A stretch of 64,000 nucleotides of DNA, from assembly GCA_009928785.1 (NCBI GenBank), contig SABY01000008.1, forward strand, positions 1 to 64,000, written 5' to 3'. Each line of letters begins with the position of its first letter. Positions within the stretch are counted from its first letter, which is position 1. The notes below the pieces were generated by a model. The model did no database searches, had not been told where the DNA came from, and saw only the letters and a list, made by a program, of their open reading frames with translations. Of this stretch, positions 8,343 to 16,135 are shown piece by piece. The position numbers and the translations under genes were made by a program. The stretch is from Clostridia bacterium. Lineage in GTDB: Bacteria > Bacteroidota > Bacteroidia > Bacteroidales > 4484-276.

Positions 8343-10589
8343 ATGATTAAAGCAATCAGGTACGCTTTGTTGGTAGTTTTTTGCCTGAGTCTCTGGATGG
8401 AACAGCCGGCGGCTTTTGGACAGGAAACACTCAATGACGTAAAACAGAAACGCGGACTTAACGATGCAGACGTATTGGCTGCTGTTAAAACCTTCATGCC
8501 ACGGGGCGGACGCGATGAGTATTTCGGTTTTATCGGTACCGGCAACTCCGGCACCATGATCGTTTACGGTTTGCCTTCGATGCGCATTTACAAGTATGTA
8601 GGTGTTTTTACACCCGAACCCTGGCAAGGCTACGCTTTTGACGACGAAAGCTCGCTGATGCTCAAGAAAAATTCGCCTGACAACCGCATCTATGACTACG
8701 GCGATATGCGGTATCCTGCCCTATCGGAAACCGATGGCAAATACGATGGCAAATATTTGTTTTATAGTGATGGTGCCAACTCGCGGGTAGCGATGCTGGG
8801 ACTGGACGATTTTGAAACCAAGCAAGTGTTGGCCAACCTGCTCTACAAAAATGCCTTTGCCGGAGTAGCCGTTACCGAAAATACGGAGTACATCATTCAA
8901 ACCAGCGAATACCCGGCACCATGGGATTTGAAAACTACCGATCTGGCCAACGCCAAGGCTGGCATCACTTTTTGGGCATTTCACGAGCCGGAAGCTGTCA
9001 CCGAAACCGGGCATCATGTGGGTAGAATGATCAAAGATGAAAGCTTTACCGTGGAGCTGCCCGCCTATACGCTGGGCTATTTTGATGCCGGACGCCTCAA
9101 GAGCAATGGCCTGGTAGTGGGACTTGCCAGCATGGACGGCAAGCACTACGTGTATGTTGTGGATTTTGAAAAGATCAAATCGATCCCTACCGAAAAAATA
9201 AACGAAACCAATGTGGTAAGCCTGCAAAAAGCGCTGAATGCTAATGCTGTAGCTTTGGTTGCTTTACCCGCCAAAGCCTCGAAAGTGAAAGTTACCCCCG
9301 ACGGTGATTATTTCATTGCAGCCGGCGACAGGGCAATTGTTTTCGATTTTGCTAAGGTGAGGGCCGCTTTAAACGACAAGACTTTTGCCGGCAACGCTCC
9401 CGGAGATATTCCAATTTTGGATAGCAAAGATATCGAGCATGGCGCCATTGATCTGGGCAATAAGGTGATCGACTTCACTTTCGACTATCGCGACAATGTT
9501 GCTTACGCATCCGCTTTTGAGGATAAAAAGATCATCAGGTGGAATTACAACACGCTGAAAAAAGAAGGCGAACTGCAGCTCACTTTTAAGCCAGGCCACG
9601 TGATGATACCGCAGGGATTGTCGGCAGAGCCGCACTCCAACTACCTGGTGGTAACCAATAAAGAGGGACTCAACGAGAATTTCCCCAATACGGGGCCTGT
9701 GCGTCCCAACTTCCAACACCTTATTGATATAAGCGACGACAACATGGTTGACCTGTACTCGATGAGCGTGCCACAAGCCAATATTTATGGTTCGGTGGCT
9801 GTATTGCGTACCAGCATCAAGCCAATCATCCGCTACGAAACCGGAACCAACACCCGTACCGGCGAGATTTCGGAATTCAAAACCGTGGCCGGTCGCGAAA
9901 AAATTGAACGCGAAGGAAACCGTGTACATATCTTCGGAACCATGATCCGCTCGCACATTGTGCCGGAAATTGTAGAAGTGAACGAAGGCGATATTGTAAC
10001 CTTCCACCTTACCAACCTGGAGCGTGCCGAAGACGAAACGCATGGATTCACGGTGGACACTTACGGTGTACACGGAAGTTTTGAGCCTGGCAAAACGGCC
10101 TCGCTCACCTTTACGGCCAGCCGCCCCGGAGCATTCCCCTATTATTGCACCGAGTTTTGCTCGGCATTGCACCTGGAAATGGAAGGCATCCTGATGGTGA
10201 AACCCAAAAACTACTCCGGCCCCGAAGCTGCTGAAGACGTAGCGCTGACAGAAGCCCAACAAGCTGAATACAAACAGAGATTTGAAGATAAAATCGTGGT
10301 CATCAACCAAACGCAGGATGTTATCAACGGCGTGGTAACCTGGCTCAAAGAGAACAACTATCAGAACTATGATTATGTGAAAGCCCTTGTGGATGATGCT
10401 GTGGATCAACTTGGACAGGCCGCCAAAGCCAAAGAAAATTATGAAAAGTATGTGGCTGAAAAGAAATATCGTGATGCTTTCCTTTGGGCTGAACAATACT
10501 TCCAATATCAGGTAAAAGCTGCCGACGTAGGCTTACGTGCTAAAGAACTCCTGCGCATCCAACTGGAAGATGAAGAGGGTAAGAAATAA
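8343..10589 (+). CDS. NosZ-like protein A: CuA-retaining, CuZ-ligand-depleted nitrous-oxide reductase paralog with helical C-terminal tail
   Basis: NosZ-like beta-propeller plus cupredoxin domain; CuA motif YYCTEFCSALHLEMEG with THGF His; DTHH replaced by DMRY, NHGG by NAFAG, SPHG by ASKV, LGPLH by LGNKV, EPHY by ANIY; Sec signal peptide. Confidence 0.9.
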   Translation: MIKAIRYALLVVFCLSLWMEQPAAFGQETLNDVKQKRGLNDADVLAAVKTFMPRGGRDEYFGFIGTGNSGTMIVYGLPSMRIYKYVGVFTPEPWQGYAFDDESSLMLKKNSPDNRIYDYGDMRYPALSETDGKYDGKYLFYSDGANSRVAMLGLDDFETKQVLANLLYKNAFAGVAVTENTEYIIQTSEYPAPWDLKTTDLANAKAGITFWAFHEPEAVTETGHHVGRMIKDESFTVELPAYTLGYFDAGRLKSNGLVVGLASMDGKHYVYVVDFEKIKSIPTEKINETNVVSLQKALNANAVALVALPAKASKVKVTPDGDYFIAAGDRAIVFDFAKVRAALNDKTFAGNAPGDIPILDSKDIEHGAIDLGNKVIDFTFDYRDNVAYASAFEDKKIIRWNYNTLKKEGELQLTFKPGHVMIPQGLSAEPHSNYLVVTNKEGLNENFPNTGPVRPNFQHLIDISDDNMVDLYSMSVPQANIYGSVAVLRTSIKPIIRYETGTNTRTGEISEFKTVAGREKIEREGNRVHIFGTMIRSHIVPEIVEVNEGDIVTFHLTNLERAEDETHGFTVDTYGVHGSFEPGKTASLTFTASRPGAFPYYCTEFCSALHLEMEGILMVKPKNYSGPEAAEDVALTEAQQAEYKQRFEDKIVVINQTQDVINGVVTWLKENNYQNYDYVKALVDDAVDQLGQAAKAKENYEKYVAEKKYRDAFLWAEQYFQYQVKAADVGLRAKELLRIQLEDEEGKK

Positions 10590-10629
10590 TTTTTAAAATC
10601 ACATTTTGTTAACTTTAAAAATAACGACA

Positions 10630-13014
10630 ATGAAATATATCAGCAGAAAGATAAACACCCTGTGGCTCATCAGCCTGGTGCTAACATACGTACTGGTGCT
10701 GGCCAGTTGCGATGGCAAACAAAAAAGTGGCACCTCCGATTTGGGCGCTCCCCGTGGCAAAGAATCACTCAAAGATGTGATTGACCGGCGTGGCCTGAAT
10801 GCCGAGGACTTGCTGGCCGCTGCCAAAACCTACACCCCCGACAACGTGAAAGACGAATACGTTGCGCTGAACTCCGGCGGACAGGAAGGCAACATGCCCA
10901 TGTACACCGTTCCTTCGATGCGTATGATAAAATATGTACCCACATGTGCCAACCAACCAGCCAACGGATACGGCTACAGCAAAGAAACCAAAGCCATGAT
11001 GGCCAAAGGTTTTATAGAAGGACAGGTGATAAAATGGGGCGACACACACCATCCGGGATTTTCGGAAACCGATGGGCTGTACGATGGCAAATGGGCTACC
11101 GTAAACGATAAAGCCAACCCACGCATCTTTATCATCAGCTTGACAGATTGGGAGCTAAAGGATGTGATCCAAAATCCATTGTTCAGAAGTAACCACGGTG
11201 GTAACTTCTATACGCCCAACTCCGAATACATCATGGAAGCCTCGCAATATCCGGCCCCGCTCGACCGAAAGTATTATCCGCTCTCACAAACCAACTTCGA
11301 AAAATACTGGCGCGGCGGATTGACTTATTGGAAATTCGACAACGAAACCGGACAGGTAGATCACGACAAGAGCTTCACCTTTGAATTTCCACCCTACACG
11401 CAGGACTTATCCGATGCCGGCAAGGAAGACTCTTATGGCTGGGGCTTTACCAACTCATTCTGTACCGAAATGTACATTGGCGGGATGGAAAGTGGCCGTC
11501 CGCCATTTGAAGCTGGATGCTCCTCGCGCGATGTGGACTATATGCACGTAACCAACTGGAAAAAAGCTGAGCAGGTAGTGGCTGCCGGAAAATATACTGT
11601 CATCAACGGCCACAAAGTGATACCTATTGATATAGCTGTAAAAGAAGGTTTGTTTTATCTGATTCCCGAACCTAAATCACCCCACGGCGTGGACGTTGAC
11701 CCATCAGGAAAATACATTGTGGTGGCTGGTAAACTCGACTCACATGCCTGGGTATATTCTTTCGAGAAAATTATGAAAGCTATCGATGAGAAAAATTTCG
11801 AAGGCTTCGATAACTATGGCATCCCGATTATTTCGCTCGAAGATGCACTCCATGGCAGCGTTGAGGTAGGCTTAGGCCCGTTGCACAATCAGTTCGACAA
11901 TGAAAAAGGCATTATCTACACCTCTATCTATGTTGACTCGCGCATTACCAAATGGGATTATATCAATCTTAAAGTGATCGATTATGTTCCTTCGCATTAC
12001 AACATCGGCCACCTGGTGTCGTCGCACGGCGATACCCGCGAACCAGTTGGTGACTATCTGATAGCACTCAACAAACTATCTATCGACCGCTTCAACCCGG
12101 TAGGACCGCTTCACCCACAAAATCATCAGCTTATCGATATCAGTGGTGATAAGATGAAAATTATCTACGACCTCCCGTTACCGATGGGCGAACCACACTA
12201 CACCGCCCTGATGGATGTTGATTCTTACAAGTCCATTTCGACCTACGACATTGGAACCGACATTACCACCAACAGCAAATCGAAATATTATGTGGCTGTG
12301 GGTGGCGAAAAGGTTACTACCGAAAGTGATGGCGTGCATGTGTATGGTACCATCAACGATGGCAAGGTAACTCCGCAAAACATAACTGTGAATCAGGGTC
12401 AAAACGTACAGATACACCTGACCAATCATGGCCAGAACAAGCTCGATCATTATGTTTACGAAATTTCCTCCTACGATCAGATGTACCGCTGGCGTCCGGG
12501 CGAAACGGCTACGCTGGAATTTACTGCCGAAAAAGCCGGTATGTATCCGCTGCTGCTCGACTGCGTGCACAATCCCGACGATAGGGAACTGCAGGGCTAC
12601 CTTACAGTTGAATATAGCGATAAAGCCGAGAACGACCGGCTGCTTGCTTACTCCAAGCGGGTACAAAAGGACTCCGAGATGCAGGCCTTCAAACCTTCGG
12701 CCATCGAAATGAAAAACATGCTCACCGGCGAAATGGAATACCTAAACCATGGCTGCAACGCATGCCACCGCTTTGGCGAAGAGTACAACGGCCCCGACTT
12801 GTTCATGGTTTCCAAACGCCGCAGCGACGAATGGCTCAAATCGTGGATCATGGATCCTGAAAATCACCTGAAGGAGATAGATATAGAGGCGATGCGCCAA
12901 AAATACAAACTGGCCATGCCCAACCAAAACGTGTCAGAAGAAAGTGCCGAAAAAATCATAACCTACATGAAACTGCGTTCTGATGAGGTACTCAAAGAAA
13001 TGAGTAATAAATAA
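10630..13014 (+). CDS. nosZ: NosZ-like protein B: CuZ-ligand-retaining, CuA-lacking nitrous-oxide reductase paralog with C-terminal cytochrome c domain (lipoprotein)
   Basis: DTHHPGFSETDG, SNHGG, SPHGVDVDPSGKYIVVAGK, LGPLHNQFD, HYNIGHL, GEPHY motifs retained; CuA region is YPLLLDCVHNPDDRELQG; CNACH heme motif; lipobox VLASC; ATG at 10630. Confidence 0.92.
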   Translation: MKYISRKINTLWLISLVLTYVLVLASCDGKQKSGTSDLGAPRGKESLKDVIDRRGLNAEDLLAAAKTYTPDNVKDEYVALNSGGQEGNMPMYTVPSMRMIKYVPTCANQPANGYGYSKETKAMMAKGFIEGQVIKWGDTHHPGFSETDGLYDGKWATVNDKANPRIFIISLTDWELKDVIQNPLFRSNHGGNFYTPNSEYIMEASQYPAPLDRKYYPLSQTNFEKYWRGGLTYWKFDNETGQVDHDKSFTFEFPPYTQDLSDAGKEDSYGWGFTNSFCTEMYIGGMESGRPPFEAGCSSRDVDYMHVTNWKKAEQVVAAGKYTVINGHKVIPIDIAVKEGLFYLIPEPKSPHGVDVDPSGKYIVVAGKLDSHAWVYSFEKIMKAIDEKNFEGFDNYGIPIISLEDALHGSVEVGLGPLHNQFDNEKGIIYTSIYVDSRITKWDYINLKVIDYVPSHYNIGHLVSSHGDTREPVGDYLIALNKLSIDRFNPVGPLHPQNHQLIDISGDKMKIIYDLPLPMGEPHYTALMDVDSYKSISTYDIGTDITTNSKSKYYVAVGGEKVTTESDGVHVYGTINDGKVTPQNITVNQGQNVQIHLTNHGQNKLDHYVYEISSYDQMYRWRPGETATLEFTAEKAGMYPLLLDCVHNPDDRELQGYLTVEYSDKAENDRLLAYSKRVQKDSEMQAFKPSAIEMKNMLTGEMEYLNHGCNACHRFGEEYNGPDLFMVSKRRSDEWLKSWIMDPENHLKEIDIEAMRQKYKLAMPNQNVSEESAEKIITYMKLRSDEVLKEMSNK

Positions 13015-13046
13015 TCAAATATTAACAACTAAATTTTTAAAAATCT

Positions 13047-13454
13047 ATGAAAAGACTTGTCCTGATTATGATGGTGTCGGCATTTGCGCTGACGCTCGTT
13101 AACTGCGGTGGCAGCGGCGGAAACGAAACAAAAAGCACTACCACCACCGAACAAACAGAAGTGAAAGCTACCATGACTGCCGACTTGCAAAATGGTAAAG
13201 TGGTTTACGAAAAAGTGTGCATTGCCTGCCACATGACCGGTGTGGCCGGAGCAGCCAAGGTAACCGATCACGAACGCTGGGCAGAAGTAGCACCCAAAGG
13301 TATGGAAGCATTGCATCAAAGTGTAATCAATGGTATTCCTGACGGAAAATATGGTGTGATGGCTCCTCGTGGCTCCTGCACCGACTGCTCCGATAAAGAC
13401 CTGTACGACGCCGTTGCTTACATTTTGAAGGAAGCCAACGTAGAGGCAAAATAA
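13047..13454 (+). CDS. Monoheme c-type cytochrome lipoprotein (cytochrome c5-like), nos operon
   Basis: LTLVNC lipobox, CIACH heme motif, downstream Met, CTDC Cys pair. Confidence 0.85.
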   Translation: MKRLVLIMMVSAFALTLVNCGGSGGNETKSTTTTEQTEVKATMTADLQNGKVVYEKVCIACHMTGVAGAAKVTDHERWAEVAPKGMEALHQSVINGIPDGKYGVMAPRGSCTDCSDKDLYDAVAYILKEANVEAK

Positions 13455-13463
13455 TTTTTGATA

Positions 13464-14237
13464 ATGAAGAGATATCAAATTTTTTCAGCCCTGGCGCTGG
13501 TTTTGCTCATCCTGTCGTATTTTATGCCCATCTGGTGGGTGGCACTGCAAAGCCACCAATATCCGGAGTCGATGTATCCCAATGGGATTCGTATTGAGTT
13601 TAAATACAATGGTGTGTACAACGGCTGCGAGGGCACGAGCGAGCGCTCCGAGTTGGCGTCCAATCAGGCGGGTGCCGATTGTTTGGTAGAGATGAATGCC
13701 ATCAACCACTTCATCGGGATGTATGGAATAGTGCAGGGACGCAATGTTGCTGCTGATGTGGATTATCCACCGCACCAAACTTTCGATACCAAAAAAGATG
13801 CTGATGGTAATGAGATCGTCGATGCGCAAACCGGACAGCCGGTAAGAGTTGACGTAACCCCCGGCTTCTTAAACTTCCTCGACGGGCTGATGTATTATTC
13901 GCCCTGGCTCTTTGTATTTCTGGGGTTGCTCATCGTGGGCTTTATTGTTACCAAACGAAAAGTTAATGCAGCCTTGGGAATCATCCCGGCATTGTTGCCA
14001 GTTTACTTTCTCGTGATGTACATCATCGGATTGTATTGGTACGGCCATCATCTGGGGCTTCATGGCGGCGGCGCTTTTGAAGGTATCAAAGAGTTTATGC
14101 CCACAGTATTTGGCGAAGGCAAGGTAGCACAGTTTACTACCATGTCGTATCCCTACCTCGGATTTTTTGTAACACTGCTGGTTTTTGTATTCATGATTCT
14201 GGCCATCATACAAAAACGCAAAGCAATAAAATCGTAA
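13464..14237 (+). CDS. Multi-TM membrane protein of the nos cluster (NosB-like position)
   Basis: N-terminal TM, periplasmic loop, three further TM segments; between cytochrome c and nosD; start ATG at 13464. Confidence 0.6.
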   Translation: MKRYQIFSALALVLLILSYFMPIWWVALQSHQYPESMYPNGIRIEFKYNGVYNGCEGTSERSELASNQAGADCLVEMNAINHFIGMYGIVQGRNVAADVDYPPHQTFDTKKDADGNEIVDAQTGQPVRVDVTPGFLNFLDGLMYYSPWLFVFLGLLIVGFIVTKRKVNAALGIIPALLPVYFLVMYIIGLYWYGHHLGLHGGGAFEGIKEFMPTVFGEGKVAQFTTMSYPYLGFFVTLLVFVFMILAIIQKRKAIKS

Positions 14238-14259
14238 GGCCATGGGTCTTACTTTATAA

Positions 14260-15609
14260 ATGATTAATTATTTAAACCATAAAAGCTTTAGCGCGCGACC
14301 CACACAAGCGGGTTGTGCGCTTTTGCTTTTTATGCTTTTTGTTTTAATAATTATCAATACAACAACAGCGCAAGGCGAGATTTCCGGAATGCGGCAATCC
14401 ATCACGCCCGTTGCCGACACATTGCACCCGATTGCTTTACAGCCCATCATCGACCGGGCGCAGGCCGGCGACACGATAAGGCTGGGCGCCCATTTGTATC
14501 ACGGCCCGGTGCGCATCAGCAAGAGCCGGCTTTTTATCGACGGACAATGCCAAAGCGCCGTTACCGGACTTGATCAGGAGAGTGTTTTTTATCTCGACGC
14601 CGACAGCATCACGCTACAAAATATGATAATTACCAACTCCGGCGGCTCGCATGACAAGATTGATTGTGGTGTGAAAATTATAGGCAGCTACAATACCATC
14701 GAAAACTGCCGCATACAGGAGTGCTTATTTGGAATAGACATTTTTCAATCTGATTACAACAGGGTTTCTCATTGTGAAATTTCGTCGCTAACACGACGCG
14801 CCAAAGCGCTAAAAGGCGATGCCATCCGCTTGTGGTGGGCCAAGCGCAATGTGGTTCAAAACAACTACTGGCACCACGTGCGCGACATGGTGGTGTGGTA
14901 CAGCGAAGAAAACCTCTTTGAAGAAAACCTGGGAATCGGCAACCGCTACAGCATCCATTTTATGTATGCCCACAACAACCGCATCCGGGCCAACCGGTTT
15001 TACGAAAATTCTGTGGGCGTGTTCCTGATGTACAGCGAGCGCACCATTATGACCGAAAACCTGATCATGAAATCCACCGGCGAAAGCGGCATGTGCCTCG
15101 GCATGAAAGAAACTTCTTCTAACCAAATCCTCAACAACCATTTTATCTACTCTGCCGAAGGGATTCACTTTGACGTCTCTCCCTTTGTGCCCGAAAAAAT
15201 TAACACCATCGAAAACAACGAAATTGCTTTTTGTGTGGCCGGCATGTTTTTTCATACCAACCAGGAAGGCAATCTTATCAAGAACAACTATTTTCATAAT
15301 AACCTCTCGCAGGTGGTGGCACAGGGCAACACCGCCAACGGCAACGAGTGGGAGCACAACTATTTCGACGACTATCAGGGGTTCGATCGCGATGGCGACA
15401 ACGTGGGCGACACGCCTTACGAATTATATACTTACGTTGATCATCTCTGGGATTTTAACCAAAACATGAAATTTTTCTACGCCTCACCGGTGCTGGTGGT
15501 GCTCGACTTTTTGGAACGCCTCGCACCCTTTTCTAAACCCAAATTCATACTACGCGACAAAACGCCCATGTATCGCAAAGAGATTACCGAAACAACATTT
15601 ATCAATTAA
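14260..15609 (+). CDS. nosD: NosD, periplasmic right-handed beta-helix copper-maturation protein
   Basis: NosD/CASH-type repeats (GSYNTIENCRIQECLFGIDIFQSDYNRVSHCEI..., LYTYVDHLWDFNQNMKFFYASPVLVVLDFLERLAPFSKP). Confidence 0.93.
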   Translation: MINYLNHKSFSARPTQAGCALLLFMLFVLIIINTTTAQGEISGMRQSITPVADTLHPIALQPIIDRAQAGDTIRLGAHLYHGPVRISKSRLFIDGQCQSAVTGLDQESVFYLDADSITLQNMIITNSGGSHDKIDCGVKIIGSYNTIENCRIQECLFGIDIFQSDYNRVSHCEISSLTRRAKALKGDAIRLWWAKRNVVQNNYWHHVRDMVVWYSEENLFEENLGIGNRYSIHFMYAHNNRIRANRFYENSVGVFLMYSERTIMTENLIMKSTGESGMCLGMKETSSNQILNNHFIYSAEGIHFDVSPFVPEKINTIENNEIAFCVAGMFFHTNQEGNLIKNNYFHNNLSQVVAQGNTANGNEWEHNYFDDYQGFDRDGDNVGDTPYELYTYVDHLWDFNQNMKFFYASPVLVVLDFLERLAPFSKPKFILRDKTPMYRKEITETTFIN

Positions 15610-15611
15610 AT

Positions 15612-16001
15612 ATGAGGTTGTTGCTTTCGCAAATATTGTTGTTTGTTTATCTGCTCTATTTCACGGCAGCCACCTTTCCTGTGCTCAATTATTACCTCTG
15701 GCAGCAGCTCAATTCGTTGTGCCGGCAAAGCACCGAAAGCGACAGGTATCAGCCTGCCGAAAACCTGGGGGATTATAGCTATTTGAATGCTATAAAAAAA
15801 AGAGCCAGCACACCCGCCGACACCGACAAGAACATGCCCGTTAAGTTCCAGTCGGAAAACAGCAATCTTATTTTTATTTTTAATACCAATAAAATCGCAT
15901 TTCCTGTTCCCGATCTAAATAAACTAAAGTTTTATTTTTCGATTCATCCCTTTATCCACATGTACGCGGAGGTGCTGATACCCCCGCCCAAGTTGGTTTA
16001 G
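15612..16001 (+). CDS. Hypothetical membrane-anchored protein between nosD and the copper TonB receptor
   Basis: 129-aa ORF, N-terminal hydrophobic segment, co-directional with 2-bp spacing after nosD. Confidence 0.55.
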   Translation: MRLLLSQILLFVYLLYFTAATFPVLNYYLWQQLNSLCRQSTESDRYQPAENLGDYSYLNAIKKRASTPADTDKNMPVKFQSENSNLIFIFNTNKIAFPVPDLNKLKFYFSIHPFIHMYAEVLIPPPKLV

Positions 16002-16135
16002 TGTTTTAATGAAAACACTGCTGCACAATCCGTTTGAAGCCAACACACCAAAGGCTTGTGCCGCAGTTTCGGCAACTTTATATCCGTTGCCATTATTTGG
16101 TAATAAATATCAAAACATCAAAACCTATCCAAATC

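Noticed and set aside
9369-10505. 378-aa minus-strand ORF opposite nosZ-A
   Set aside because: Antisense shadow of a high-confidence coding frame; no motifs, low-complexity aromatic/His-rich translation
8343-10589. nosZ-A as a simple pseudogene
   Set aside because: Long intact ORF with signal peptide, complete CuA ligand set and operon position; loss is specific to CuZ ligands and complementary to the neighbour
14809-15357. 182-aa minus-strand ORF opposite nosD
   Set aside because: Antisense shadow ORF of the nosD coding region
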